A stretch of DNA of 64,000 bases from Gammaproteobacteria bacterium Ga0077554 (GTDB lineage: Bacteria; Pseudomonadota; Gammaproteobacteria; Ga0077554; Ga007554): positions 1-64,000 of the forward strand of contig LNFF01000032.1 in NCBI GenBank assembly GCA_001464585.1, read 5' to 3'. The notes below the pieces were generated by a model, which saw only the letters and a program-made list of their open reading frames with translations, had not been told where the DNA came from and made no database searches. A program made the translations under genes and the position numbers. The first letter of the stretch is position 1. Each line of letters begins with the position of its first letter. Below are positions 36,181 to 45,646 of this stretch, one piece after another.

Positions 36181-37263
36181 CTAGTTTTTCACCAGCAGCT
36201 TTTTGTCAGGCAAGCTATCCAACCCCGCCTTGAGTACGCTGGCATTAATGCCGTATTGCCCGAGAATAAAAGCGGCGGCAGAGCTGCGCCGCGCCGCTTC
36301 GCAATAACAGATATAGCTTTGCGCCTTATCAAGTTCTTTGATGCGCTGATGTAATTCCTGAATGGGAATGTTGATCGACCCCGGCAAGTGGCCATGCGCA
36401 AACTCGGACGGCGTTCGCACATCCAGCCCCCGCGCACCCTCGCTGAGTGTTGCTTGCAGTTCGCTGTGCTTTACCCAGTGCAGCGTTGGCTCGTTGAGCA
36501 AGCGCACAAAGTCGGTCTTCGCCAGACGCAATAATACGCCGTCAGTGACCATGGACACGCTGGCATTACGCGGCTGCTCAGAAAGCAGTGCTGCCTCACC
36601 AAAGCCACTACCGGCACTGAGTTCGGTGAGCTCGATGGATTCGTCCTCGCCTTCAGTCACCCGTGTCACCAATGCCGTGCCTTCGTTGAGCATGTAAAAA
36701 TAATCACCCGCATCCCCTTGGCGAATAATCAAGTCACCGACATTGACGCGAATGGGTTCGAGGCTGTCCAGCAATTGTTCGATATTGGCGGGGGGAAGAT
36801 GACGGAACGTCGGCGAGCGATACATTTTTTGCACCCACTGGCTTTTATCAATGTTAATCACTCCTTCCACGCTCATGATAATTTCCGGTTCACGGCGCAT
36901 AAACTGATCCCACACCATCATGGTTTCAACCAGGTCAGAGTTCAGACGAATCACCTCGGCTTCAGTAAGCGTGGTGGCGGTGATACGGCGCGGTTGATCT
37001 GTGGCAATGGGGTGTAAATTCGCGTTATCTTCCTCGAAGTTCGCACTGATTACAGTGTTGTCCGCGCCATTCCCAGAGGTCAGCTCGACTTCACCCCGCA
37101 ACAGGTACAGCATGGTGAAATCTTCATCGCCCTGGCGAAACAGACAGGTGCCAGGCGCGCATTTTTCAATCTTGCTGTACATCAAAATATACTCTAGCTG
37201 CTCTGGGGCGAGCGATGCCACTGGCTCGAGACGTTTCAGCAAGGCAATATCCATTATACTCAT
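36181..37263 (-). CDS. Tandem cyclic-nucleotide-binding domains fused to rhodanese
   Basis: 360 residues. Two cNMP-binding domains run from about 10-130 (GTCLFRQGDEDFTMLYLLRGEVEL) and 150-260 (DLIIRQGDAGDYFYMLNEGTALV ... GSGFGEAALLSEQPRNASV). A rhodanese domain follows (about 270-355) with the active Cys in YCEAARRSSAA and the entry motif GLDVRTPSEFAHGHLPGSINIP. The first cNMP domain lacks a clear phosphate-binding cassette (the F-G-E-...-R-x-A region), while the second has it. This suggests a nucleotide-gated sulfur-transfer or sensor protein. Co-transcribed with the DUF2905 gene upstream. Confidence 0.88.
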   Translation of the reverse strand: MSIMDIALLKRLEPVASLAPEQLEYILMYSKIEKCAPGTCLFRQGDEDFTMLYLLRGEVELTSGNGADNTVISANFEEDNANLHPIATDQPRRITATTLTEAEVIRLNSDLVETMMVWDQFMRREPEIIMSVEGVINIDKSQWVQKMYRSPTFRHLPPANIEQLLDSLEPIRVNVGDLIIRQGDAGDYFYMLNEGTALVTRVTEGEDESIELTELSAGSGFGEAALLSEQPRNASVSMVTDGVLLRLAKTDFVRLLNEPTLHWVKHSELQATLSEGARGLDVRTPSEFAHGHLPGSINIPIQELHQRIKELDKAQSYICYCEAARRSSAAAFILGQYGINASVLKAGLDSLPDKKLLVKN

Positions 37264-37265
37264 AA

Positions 37266-37466
37266 TCACTTCCTGAACAGCCAGAACAACAATGTGATGA
37301 CGATACTAACAATAATAGAAGTGGTAATGGGGAAATAAAAACGAAAGTTTTCGCGCTCCAGGGCGATGTCCCCCGGCAAGCGGCCTAAGCCTGATTTCTG
37401 CAACCACGGCCAGAGTAGGCCCAATATCACCAGGACGATGCCGATAATGATGAGGGTACGGCTCAT
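37266..37466 (-). CDS. DUF2905 small membrane protein
   Basis: 66 residues, a typical DUF2905 protein: N-terminal helix MSRTLIIIGIVLVILGLLWPWL, a loop GLGRLPGDIALERENFRFYFPI, and a second helix TSIIVSIVITLLFWLFRK. The function is unknown. It is encoded two bases before the start of the cNMP/rhodanese gene, so the two are an operon. Confidence 0.9.
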   Translation of the reverse strand: MSRTLIIIGIVLVILGLLWPWLQKSGLGRLPGDIALERENFRFYFPITTSIIVSIVITLLFWLFRK

Positions 37467-37494
37467 GGTGCCTCCTTACAATAACCGAATGCCA

Positions 37495-39375
37495 TTACGC
37501 AGGCGCCAGTGCCTCACTGACTTCCAGCCATTGGTCTTCGATCTGCTGTAATTGTTCCACAACCTGCGCCTGTTTTGCGACAGTTTCTTTCAGCCGCGTG
37601 GTATTTTCAGGCTGATAACTGGCGGCATCTGCCAGCCAGGTCTCCAATACAGTTTTTTCTTCATGCAAACGGCTGAGCTGTTTTTCAATCTCAACCAGAC
37701 GTTTTTCCAGCAGACGGCGCTGTTGGGTTAACAGCCGCGCTTGTGCCTTGGCATCAACTGTAGGTGACGTAGTTTTAGGTGTGGGCTTGGCGAGATTTTG
37801 CGATGCATTCTGGGTCTGACTTAGCCAGACGCGGTAATCTTCCAGATCACCATCAAAGGCTGTAACACGGCCATCTGCTACCAGCACCAACCGATCCGCC
37901 AGAGTGCGCAGCAGGTAGCGATCATGCGACACCACCACTACAGCGCCTTGATATTCCTGCAGGGCAAGGGTCAACGCATCGCGCATGTCGAGATCAAGGT
38001 GGTTGGTAGGCTCGTCGAGCAGCAATAGATGGGGACGTTGCCAGGCCAGCAGCGCCAACACCAAACGCGCCTTTTCACCGCCGGAAAACGGCGCAACCAA
38101 CCGCAGCGCGTCATCACCGACAAAGCCGAATCCACCGAGAAAACTGCGCATCTCCTGTTCGGTGGCGGCCTGCGAGTCAACCTGTTGAATGTGCTGCAAG
38201 GCATTCTGCGCGGGATTCAATTGCTCAAGCTGGTGTTGCGCGAAATAACCGATACGCAAATTCTGCCCTTCAATGCGCTGGCCGTTCAACACGGATAGCT
38301 CACCTGCCAATAGTTTGATGAGTGTGGATTTACCCGCGCCGTTGCGCCCCAGGATGCCGAGCCGTTCACCCGGCTCGAGTATCAGTTTGATCTGCTTCAG
38401 CACGACCACATCATTGTAGCCAGCATCCGCTTCATCCAGACGCAATAACGGCGAGGGATATTTGGCAGGTTCGCGGAAGCTGAACTGAAACGGTGAATCA
38501 ACATGCGCGGCAGCAATCACCGTCATGCGATCCAGCGCTTTCAAACGGCTTTGCGCCTGGCGCGCCTTGCTGGCCTTGGCGCGAAAGCGTGCGACGAAAT
38601 CCTCCATGTGCGCAATTTCACGCTGCTGTTTTTCATAGGAACCTTGCTGCAAAGCCAGACGTTCGGCGCGCTGCCGCTCAAATTGCGCGTAATTACCGCT
38701 GTATAAAGTGATCGTACGATGTTCGAAGTGGGCAATGGTGTCCACCACATTATCCAGAAAATCGCGGTCATGCGAAATCAGCAATAACGTACCGGGATAA
38801 CTGAGCAGCCATTGCTCCAGCCATAACACCGTGTCAAGATCGAGGTGGTTGGTAGGTTCATCGAGCAACAACAAATCAGAACGGCATATCAGCGCCTTGG
38901 CAAGATTAAGCCGCATGCGCCATCCGCCCGAGAAAGACTGCACGGGCCGGGTGTGATCCGGCACGGCAAAACCCAGCCCACTGAGCAACTGCGCAACGCG
39001 CGCCCGCACCGTGTAGCCACCACAATTTTCATAGCGGGCATACAGCGCGGCAATGAGTTTGCCGTTATCTGTCTCCAGTTCGAGTTGCGCTTCGATGTCG
39101 CGTAATTCGGCGTCGCCATCAATAACATAGTCAATGGCGGGGCGATCCAGCGTCGCAATTTCCTGGGCAACATGCGCAATGGTAAGGCGTGGTGGAATAT
39201 CAAGATCACCACTGTCAGTATGAATCTCACCGCGCAGCAACGCAAACAGGCTGGACTTGCCCGTGCCATTGGCGCCAGTAATACCCACCTTTTGGCCGGC
39301 ATAAATAATCAGCGACACATCGTCCAGCAACACCCGGTTGCCACGGCGTAATGAAGCATTGCGTAAGGTAATCAT
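37495..39375 (-). CDS. yheS: ABC-F family ATPase YheS
   Basis: A cytoplasmic ribosome-associated ABC-F protein with two ATPase modules and no membrane domain. 626 residues. Walker A motifs are GANGTGKSS and GRNGAGKST; signatures are SFSGGWRMR and PFSGGEKAR; Walker B motifs are LLLLDEPTNHLDLD in both. The linker EKQQREIAHMEDFVARFRAKASKARQAQSRLK is typical. The C-terminus carries a coiled coil (LLTQQRRLLEKRLVEIEKQLSRL). Wording and length match E. coli YheS (637). Confidence 0.92.
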   Translation of the reverse strand: MITLRNASLRRGNRVLLDDVSLIIYAGQKVGITGANGTGKSSLFALLRGEIHTDSGDLDIPPRLTIAHVAQEIATLDRPAIDYVIDGDAELRDIEAQLELETDNGKLIAALYARYENCGGYTVRARVAQLLSGLGFAVPDHTRPVQSFSGGWRMRLNLAKALICRSDLLLLDEPTNHLDLDTVLWLEQWLLSYPGTLLLISHDRDFLDNVVDTIAHFEHRTITLYSGNYAQFERQRAERLALQQGSYEKQQREIAHMEDFVARFRAKASKARQAQSRLKALDRMTVIAAAHVDSPFQFSFREPAKYPSPLLRLDEADAGYNDVVVLKQIKLILEPGERLGILGRNGAGKSTLIKLLAGELSVLNGQRIEGQNLRIGYFAQHQLEQLNPAQNALQHIQQVDSQAATEQEMRSFLGGFGFVGDDALRLVAPFSGGEKARLVLALLAWQRPHLLLLDEPTNHLDLDMRDALTLALQEYQGAVVVVSHDRYLLRTLADRLVLVADGRVTAFDGDLEDYRVWLSQTQNASQNLAKPTPKTTSPTVDAKAQARLLTQQRRLLEKRLVEIEKQLSRLHEEKTVLETWLADAASYQPENTTRLKETVAKQAQVVEQLQQIEDQWLEVSEALAPA

Positions 39376-39443
39376 AGCGGCAAGTTTATCAGCTATGGCT
39401 TGTGTGTGAGCAAGAATTCAAGGAACTTCTGATATGTGCTGGC

Positions 39444-39572
39444 TGTCATTTCGACCGCAGGGAGAAATCCTTGTCTCGAACGAATGTGAGGAGATCTTTG
39501 ATGTTGTTTGACCGTTTCAATGTTTGCCATTATTGACCATGGGCAAGATTTCTCGCTTCGCTCGAAATGACA
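39444..39572. repeat. Palindromic repeat, TGTCATTTCGACC family, copy 2
   Basis: Begins TGTCATTTCGACCGCAGGGA and ends GCTCGAAATGACA; 129 bp. The rest of the 39376-39593 gap has no gene. Confidence 0.8.
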
Positions 39573-39593
39573 CACATTCAGAGTTTAATTAAA

Positions 39594-40358
39594 TCAGCTC
39601 ACCATAGCGAGTAACATACCCAACAGCGCCAGCATCCAGACAATAATTGCACCCGCCGGAAGATCAAAGAAGGCCGATAATGCCAATCCAGCGGCATAAC
39701 CCATACCTCCCAGCGCGTATCCCAGCACTAATCGTAGTGGCGCTTTTTTATAGCCGCGTGTTGCCAATGCGGGAATAATCAGGCTGGCGAACACCAGATA
39801 CACGCCCACCAGTTGCACCGAAGCGGTGACGATGACGGCAAACAGCATATAAAACCCCAGACTACCGAGACGTTCACGCGTGCCAAACCACAACGCCAGC
39901 ACCACGGCATAAAGCACCGCCACCGGCACCAGATCGGAGGGGATCACCCACAGAATTTGCCCCACCAGCAGATCTTTGAGGTGCTCACCGCCGTGCGGGT
40001 CATTGCTGATCAGCACCACCGCCCCGGTAGCCGCCAGCACAAATAACACGCCGATCAGCGCCTCTTGTATCTGCGGCCAGCGCCGTTCGCTCCAGCTTAA
40101 CAACAACGCGCCGAGCATGGCGGTGCTGACCGCAGCAACCTGCGTCTGCCAGCCCTGCGCCTCCCATCCCAGTGCACTGGCGACAATCACGCCCAGCCCA
40201 GCCAGTTGGGCGATGGCGAGGTCAACGAAAATGATGCCGCGCGCCAGCACCTGCTGGCCCAACGGCACATGGGTGGCGAGTATCAGCAGCCCGGCTAACC
40301 ACGCCGGGCCCAAGATACTCCAATCCAGCATACTCCAGTCCAAAGCAGTAAAGTTCAC
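39594..40358 (-). CDS. ZnuB-like metal ABC transporter permease
   Basis: 254 residues, about eight membrane helices, of the ABC-3 family (zinc/manganese importers). Family segments are HVPLGQQVLARGIIFVDLAIAQLAGLGV, EALIGVLFVLAATGAVV, VQLVGVYLVFASLIIPALA and GYALGGMGYAAGLALSAFFDLPAGAIIV. The GTG at 40358 overlaps the ZnuA-like gene stop by four bases. A longer open frame reaching 40484 is out of frame with znuA and is not real. No ATPase gene is adjacent. Confidence 0.88.
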   Translation of the reverse strand: MNFTALDWSMLDWSILGPAWLAGLLILATHVPLGQQVLARGIIFVDLAIAQLAGLGVIVASALGWEAQGWQTQVAAVSTAMLGALLLSWSERRWPQIQEALIGVLFVLAATGAVVLISNDPHGGEHLKDLLVGQILWVIPSDLVPVAVLYAVVLALWFGTRERLGSLGFYMLFAVIVTASVQLVGVYLVFASLIIPALATRGYKKAPLRLVLGYALGGMGYAAGLALSAFFDLPAGAIIVWMLALLGMLLAMVS

Positions 40359-41263
40359 TTCACGGCCTTCAGCAAACGCTGCAGGGTATCGTCGAACAGG
40401 CTGAACAAGTCCTGCGCCTCGGCCGTGCCACCCACGGTAAAAGGCAACTCCACCACCGGGATATTGGCCCGGCCGGCCAGCCACGCCGAAGCGCGTCCCC
40501 CTTGATAGGCGGCATGAATCACCATTTTTGCCGGTTGCCGCTGTAACTGCGCCAGCACAGTACTCAAATGGGCGCTGCTGGGCTCAATGCCAGGCTTGGG
40601 TTCCAGCGTCGCGATCTCGCGCAAACCCAACCAGTTGCTCAGATAGGGAAAACCCCGGTGCTGCACCACGATAGCCACACCCTTGAGCGGCGCCGCCAGT
40701 TTTTCCCAACGCTGCATGGCCGTGTTCCACTTGGCGGAAAAGGCGGCGTGGCGCGCCTGGTAAGCGGCGGCATGAGTGGAATCAACCTCACCTAACCGCT
40801 TGCTGAGTGCCTCCGCCACCCGGGCGATATTACGCGGATCCGTCTGGATATGGGGATTGCCCGCCGCATGAACATCCCCCTCGCTGCGATCCAGGCGCGT
40901 CGGGATTTCCAGCTTGGCCACAACACTGGCGGCCTCGAAATATCCCGGCGTACCGGGCTGCACGCGGGGATTGCCAGCCTGCCGCAACAGCAGCGGCAAC
41001 CATCCGGCCTCAAGATCAGCACCGGTGCATACCAGCATGTCAGCCCGCCTGACCTGGGCGATGAGGCTGGGGCGAGCTTCAATCAGGTGCGGGTCTTGCA
41101 GGCCAGTGGTCGCAGTATAAACAACCACATCTTCACCACCAATCTCCCTTGCCAGCGCACCCCATTCCGGCTCACAGGCCATCACCTGCAATGCCGCCCG
41201 TGCCTCGTTTATTCCGGACTGACCCAATATCAACAATAAACACACACCTATGATCTTTTTCAT
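40355..41263 (-). CDS. ZnuA-like periplasmic metal-binding protein
   Basis: 302 residues with signal peptide MKKIIGVCLLLILGQSGINEARA. Substrate-binding family A1 landmarks are EWGALAREIGGEDV, DPHLIEARPSLI (first metal His), AGNPHIQTDP (second His), QHRGFPYLSNWLGL (third His) and ELPFTVGG near the end. The His-rich loop of E. coli ZnuA is missing. Zinc is the likely substrate by family; manganese or another metal is possible. It overlaps the permease by four bases. Confidence 0.88.
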   Translation of the reverse strand: MKKIIGVCLLLILGQSGINEARAALQVMACEPEWGALAREIGGEDVVVYTATTGLQDPHLIEARPSLIAQVRRADMLVCTGADLEAGWLPLLLRQAGNPRVQPGTPGYFEAASVVAKLEIPTRLDRSEGDVHAAGNPHIQTDPRNIARVAEALSKRLGEVDSTHAAAYQARHAAFSAKWNTAMQRWEKLAAPLKGVAIVVQHRGFPYLSNWLGLREIATLEPKPGIEPSSAHLSTVLAQLQRQPAKMVIHAAYQGGRASAWLAGRANIPVVELPFTVGGTAEAQDLFSLFDDTLQRLLKAVK

Positions 41264-41323
41264 GTCGATTTCCTATTGCCGTTTTTAGATTTAGCCAATT
41301 TTTTAAGAGTCCATAATTTCAGT

Positions 41324-41352
41324 TGTCATTTCTCACTTCGTTCGAAATGACA
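41324..41352. repeat. Short TGTCATTTCTC...GAAATGACA repeat
   Basis: Short member of the TGTCATTTCG family between the ZnuA-like gene and the outer-membrane barrel gene. Confidence 0.65.
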
Positions 41353-41361
41353 TACCCGAAC

Positions 41362-42609
41362 CTAAAATTGATGTCCACCGTGTGCGCCGAGGCTGAGCTG
41401 ATACTGCGCATATACCTGATGATCGACGTTGCTTGACCGCGACTGATCGGCGTTGTATTGCAGCCGGAAGCGGCTGAATGGGCTTTTGGCAAACTCCAGA
41501 ATGGCGCTGGCCCGTGACGGGCTGTAATCAAGATCAGCGAGTGCGCCGCTGGCGTCATTCAATTCATGTGTCGCCAACACGTCATAGCGCAGTCCTGCCC
41601 GCCAGCGCGGTATGAACTGATATACACCCTGCAGATACGCGCCGGATTGCCGGGCACGGTAATCGCCGCTGATGCCGGAGACTGCCCCACTCATTGAACC
41701 ATCGTCTTCACGTCGAAAATACTCGCCCTGGATCACGGCATTCCTGAGCCTGGGATTGCCATTGGGCGCCCACTTCCAGATAAAGTCCGCCGTCCACAAC
41801 CGACTATCGCCGCTGAATCGATCCGGCAGATCTGCAGCGATGTCGCCCGACTCACGACCACGTGGAGCGGCGTTCAGCAAAGCTCCCCCCACGCGCCAAC
41901 TCTGGCTCACGCCCACATCGCCGCCAATATGGGCGAACAGGCTGTACGCACCGACGCCGTTTTTCTCATTACCGCCGGCCACGAAACCACTGCCTTTTAA
42001 TATCTCGCCGCCCAGTTCGATAAAGGTTTCCGTCGGCGCGATCCAGCGCACCTGCAGGCCGTCGTCGCCATACTGAAAATTCAGAAATGCGCGATAGACC
42101 AGCGGCTCATCAATGAAGTCCCACGCGTGCGGGTGTTTCTGGTTAATCGCGCCGATCCCGGAGAAGAACCGCCCGCCCTTTACTGTCACACCATGACCCA
42201 GACTGGTGGTTTGAAAATAAACCTCTTCCAGCGCGACCGTGTTGTCGGGATTAATGATCAGTGCCATCGCCCCGTACAGATCAGGGTCGATATTGGCGCC
42301 CAGATGCAACTCGGTCGGGCTGATGCCGAAACCCCGTTGGCCGGGACTGGCCGCATCGCCCACGGCAAACCCGGGTAGAGCATACGTCGCTGGATCCTGC
42401 GACAAATGGGTGTAGGTTCCCGACAAAATTAACGAAATGGCAGGATTAAAGGCATTGGCCGAAAGGGCTGCAGTTGGATCCTGAGCGGCAGCGGCGGATG
42501 TGATAGCCGCCATCGACGCAGCCGCAATCATATGCCGTACACGGATGTACCAATGCTGCGGGCGCAGGACGCGCAGGGGCAGCCCCATTAAAACAAGGTG
42601 ATGTTTCAT
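41362..42609 (-). CDS. Outer-membrane porin-like protein in metal-uptake cluster
   Basis: 415 residues. A long leader ends AAITSAAAAQDP. The mature part is a beta-barrel with alternating strands (ISLILSGTYTHL, TELHLGANIDPDLYGAMALII, LYGAM...EEVYFQT, KGGRFFSGIG, FLNFQYGDDGLQVRWIAP), ending in F (GAHGGHQF). The FFSGIGAINQKHPHAWDFIDEPL loop is His-rich. It is encoded upstream of ZnuA/ZnuB-like genes on the same strand and probably supplies the same metal across the outer membrane; this is inference. GGAG lies upstream of the ATG at 42609. Confidence 0.75.
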   Translation of the reverse strand: MKHHLVLMGLPLRVLRPQHWYIRVRHMIAAASMAAITSAAAAQDPTAALSANAFNPAISLILSGTYTHLSQDPATYALPGFAVGDAASPGQRGFGISPTELHLGANIDPDLYGAMALIINPDNTVALEEVYFQTTSLGHGVTVKGGRFFSGIGAINQKHPHAWDFIDEPLVYRAFLNFQYGDDGLQVRWIAPTETFIELGGEILKGSGFVAGGNEKNGVGAYSLFAHIGGDVGVSQSWRVGGALLNAAPRGRESGDIAADLPDRFSGDSRLWTADFIWKWAPNGNPRLRNAVIQGEYFRREDDGSMSGAVSGISGDYRARQSGAYLQGVYQFIPRWRAGLRYDVLATHELNDASGALADLDYSPSRASAILEFAKSPFSRFRLQYNADQSRSSNVDHQVYAQYQLSLGAHGGHQF

Positions 42610-42679
42610 AGCATTCTCCACGAAATAGATGACCGGCAGGGCTAACCCCGCCAGCGATATTACACAAACAACTATTTTT

Positions 42680-43093
42680 TTAAGCGTGGAGAAAGAAAGG
42701 CGGGGCGCGGGCGAAAAAACCGGTGATAATCCGTGAACTCAACAGACCCACAACGGCCGAAAAGGCAATGCTATCCTGCCCATGAACAATGACGGGAGGG
42801 TTATCTTTACTGATGGGGGTGCTACCCAGATGCTGCGCCGTCAGGCACAGGTGACACAGCGTCTTGGATGCGTGCGATTCATGCGATTGATGGTCAATTT
42901 GATGCGCAATCAGCACAAATTGCGCAAACAGCAGTGCTACCGCCACCAGAATGGCGTACTTTTGCCGGGCAGAACGCCCAAGTGCGGTGAGCGGTCGCTC
43001 CCGGCATCGTGCGATGTCCATGAATGGACGAGTGCCATGCGCGCAGGATGCGCTGGAGCGGCCGATCAAAAGGGTGCGTAATCTGTGCATCAT
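42680..43093 (-). CDS. DUF2946-like His/Cys protein
   Basis: 137 residues, start uncertain (ATG at 43093; another at 43021). A membrane helix (YAILVAVALLFAQFVLIAHQ) precedes a short metal-binding-like segment QIDHQSHESHASKTLCHLCLTAQHL with His repeats and CxxC. This layout resembles DUF2946/CopL-type proteins of metal-regulated loci. It is the first gene of the minus-strand cluster leading into the barrel, ZnuA-like and ZnuB-like genes. Confidence 0.65.
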   Translation of the reverse strand: MMHRLRTLLIGRSSASCAHGTRPFMDIARCRERPLTALGRSARQKYAILVAVALLFAQFVLIAHQIDHQSHESHASKTLCHLCLTAQHLGSTPISKDNPPVIVHGQDSIAFSAVVGLLSSRIITGFFARAPPFFLHA

Positions 43094-43173
43094 TCAATTA
43101 AAAACAGGTTAAGTCATGCTAAACTGTACGCGATTACTGTGCCTATAACAAGACCTCCAGCGCCACATCCCTA

Positions 43174-44073
43174 ATGACCCTACCTCTCTCAATCATTAGA
43201 GCATTACAACATGCCACGCAACGCCTTGTAGCCGCACAGGAAAGAGCGATAGCGAAAGGTTCTGCAAATGCCGACCCCACAGTCGCACGCCTGGATGCCG
43301 AAGCCCTGTTGAGCTTTGTTATGAACTGCACGCGCAGCCATCTGCACACTTGGCCAGAACGCGTGCTGAACGACGCCCAGGCGCAACTGTTTAACATATT
43401 GATAACGCGACGTGCTGCCGGAGAACCGGTCGCGTATCTCACTGGCCACCGCGAATTCTGGTCGATGACGCTGGAAGTCACACCCGATACCCTGATCCCG
43501 CGCCCCGAAACCGAATTGCTGGTGGAACTTGCGCTGCAACGCATCCCCGCAGACAGTGCATGGCGCATACTTGATTTAGGCACCGGCTCGGGCGCTATCG
43601 CACTTGCCATTGCCCGTGAACGTCCCCATTGCCACGTGATCGCCACCGATCGTTCCCCCGCCGCCCTGTCTGTGGCGCGCCGTAATGCAGCAACACTCAG
43701 CATTACCAACATTGAATTTCGCGCGGGTGACTGGTTTGCGCCGTTGCAAGGGGATGAGTTTCATGTGATCGTCTCAAACCCACCCTATGTCAGCACGCTG
43801 GATCCGCGGCTGGTTCAAACCAGCATTCGTTTTGAGCCACTCAGCGCCCTGGCATCTGGCGTCGATGGACTGAGTGACATCCGCACGATGGCAGCAACCG
43901 CCCGCCAGCACCTGATCAACAAGGGCTGGCTACTGCTGGAACATGGCCATGACCAGGGCCACGCCGTGGCGCAGATACTGCACGACTACGGCTATCAAGA
44001 GGTGGGCCATCATCAAGACATTGCGGGCCTGGATCGTGTCAGTCACGGGCGTTGGGGTTATAAAAACCGCTGA
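43174..44073 (+). CDS. prmC: Peptide chain release factor N5-glutamine methyltransferase
   Basis: PrmC/HemK methylates the GGQ glutamine of RF1/RF2 with SAM. 299 residues. The N-terminal helical domain covers about 1-90. The SAM site is ILDLGTGSGAIALAIA, the active site is VSNPPYVS, and IPRPETELLVELAL and LLLEHGHDQG also match. It is monocistronic here; in E. coli prfA lies upstream. Confidence 0.95.
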   Translation: MTLPLSIIRALQHATQRLVAAQERAIAKGSANADPTVARLDAEALLSFVMNCTRSHLHTWPERVLNDAQAQLFNILITRRAAGEPVAYLTGHREFWSMTLEVTPDTLIPRPETELLVELALQRIPADSAWRILDLGTGSGAIALAIARERPHCHVIATDRSPAALSVARRNAATLSITNIEFRAGDWFAPLQGDEFHVIVSNPPYVSTLDPRLVQTSIRFEPLSALASGVDGLSDIRTMAATARQHLINKGWLLLEHGHDQGHAVAQILHDYGYQEVGHHQDIAGLDRVSHGRWGYKNR

Positions 44074-44098
44074 CGGGGATCGTGGGCTCCTATTCCGC

Positions 44099-44182
44099 TG
44101 TCATTTCGACCAACGGGAGAAATCCTTGTCTCGAATGAAGGTGTGAGATCTCCACGGATTTCTCCCGTTGGTCGAAATGACA
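44099..44182. repeat. Palindromic repeat, TGTCATTTCGACC family, copy 3
   Basis: TGTCATTTCGACCAACGGGA ... GTTGGTCGAAATGACA, with AGATCT near the centre. Almost identical in arms to the copy at 26166. Confidence 0.85.
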
Positions 44183-44267
44183 TCCCCCTCGTTCCGTTGA
44201 CGTAAAATGTACCCGGCGTCATGAGGTAGCAAGTTAAAACTTTATCTGACCGGGTCAATAACACCCA

Positions 44268-45482
44268 TTACAAACGCCGCCGCTGATCCTGAAACGTAAA
44301 CCCCAGCAGCGGCACATCAACACCACGCGTCAGCGCCATCACCTTAAACAGCTCACCCATTTCACTCGGCAGCGTGAGTTTTTTCACTTGCTGCGCCAAC
44401 ACCAGATGCTGCCGCACATCAGCCTGATCAGATGCCACCGCCATTTCACTCAGGCCGCTACTTAATAAAAAATACGCCTGCGTGGTAAACCCCGCCACCG
44501 CCAGCCCCATCTCACTGGCTACTTCAGCCAGCGCCGTAAAATCAACATGCGCGGTAATATCCTGCAACCCCGGCAAAATCAACGGATCAGGGTGCGCGCG
44601 ATGACGGTAATGACACATCAACGTGCCAGCGCTGCGCTGCGCATGATAATATTCATGGCGCGGAAAACCGTAATCAATCAGCAGCACCATCCCACGCGTT
44701 AACAGCGCGGCAATACTACGCAGCCAATCCTCGGCCGCCAGATTGATCTCTGAGATATAGCCCGGCACGAACTTGCCTTGCTCATCTACCAGCGTAACAA
44801 TGCGCTCCGCCAATCGCGCATCGCTTAATGGGCCGTCACACCAGACAAACCGCCCGTCGTCCCATGCCACATAACGCTCATACAGCTCAGGAGCGGCCAC
44901 GCGAAATATATGGATCGGGATGGCATCCAGCAATTCATTGGCGAGCACCACCCCCTGAAACCCGGCAGCAGGCAGCGTATCCAGCGTATCGATCCAGCGC
45001 ACCCTTTCCGCCAGATGCGGCACCCGCACCGCCACCGTTTGCTGCTGGCGTTGCCGCAGATCAGCGCTCACCTCCAGAATAAAATAATGCTCCGGCAGGC
45101 AACCCAGCGTCTCCAGTTCGGCCAGCACATCCGCCGCCATCACCCCCGACCCCGCGCCCACCTCCAGAATATCGCCACCGCCCAAATGCCCCAACACCTG
45201 CTGACACTGCCGCGCCACACAGCGTGAAAACAGCGGCGACAACTCCGGCGCCGTCACAAAATCCCCGGCTTCACCCAGCTTGTGCGCCCCGGCGCTGTAA
45301 TAGCCCAAACCAGGCGCATACAGCGCCAACGCCATATACCGGGCAAAGCTAATCTGCCCGCCACTGGCTGCGATCTCATCACAGATCAGCGCGCACAGCC
45401 GGTCGCTGTGCGCCTGGGCGGCAGTATCCGGGGCGGGTAAGTTATTAACATCTGGAAACGTCACGGCATGACGACCTGGCAA
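44268..45482 (-). CDS. MidA/NDUFAF7-family SAM-dependent methyltransferase
   Basis: 404 residues of the DUF185 family. In mitochondria the homologue dimethylates an arginine of NDUFS2 during complex I assembly. Conserved blocks are ISFARYMALALYAPGLGYYSAG, GDFVTAPELSPLF, LEVGAGSGVMAADVL, VLANELLDAIPIH and LIDYGFPRHEYYHAQRSAGTLMCHYRHRAHPDPLILPGLQDITAHVDF. The start is a TTG at 45482 or a GTG six codons in; the choice is uncertain. Confidence 0.9.
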   Translation of the reverse strand: MPGRHAVTFPDVNNLPAPDTAAQAHSDRLCALICDEIAASGGQISFARYMALALYAPGLGYYSAGAHKLGEAGDFVTAPELSPLFSRCVARQCQQVLGHLGGGDILEVGAGSGVMAADVLAELETLGCLPEHYFILEVSADLRQRQQQTVAVRVPHLAERVRWIDTLDTLPAAGFQGVVLANELLDAIPIHIFRVAAPELYERYVAWDDGRFVWCDGPLSDARLAERIVTLVDEQGKFVPGYISEINLAAEDWLRSIAALLTRGMVLLIDYGFPRHEYYHAQRSAGTLMCHYRHRAHPDPLILPGLQDITAHVDFTALAEVASEMGLAVAGFTTQAYFLLSSGLSEMAVASDQADVRQHLVLAQQVKKLTLPSEMGELFKVMALTRGVDVPLLGFTFQDQRRRL

Positions 45483-45646
45483 TAATGAATCATCTCAAAT
45501 AATCCTCACTCCATGTTTCTGAGCTTCCGAGATCGTGGTTCAATGGCTTTTTTCAGAGGTTATCGCCCGCAAACTGCGCCGCCTCAAGTCCCGCCAGCAA
45601 GTGGCCGCTATTTATTTATACACAACCCCACACAAGATACCCGCAT

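Noticed and set aside
40359-40484. An upstream extension of the ZnuB-like permease
   Set aside because: That stretch is the znuA gene in another frame; the four-base overlap start at 40358 fits.
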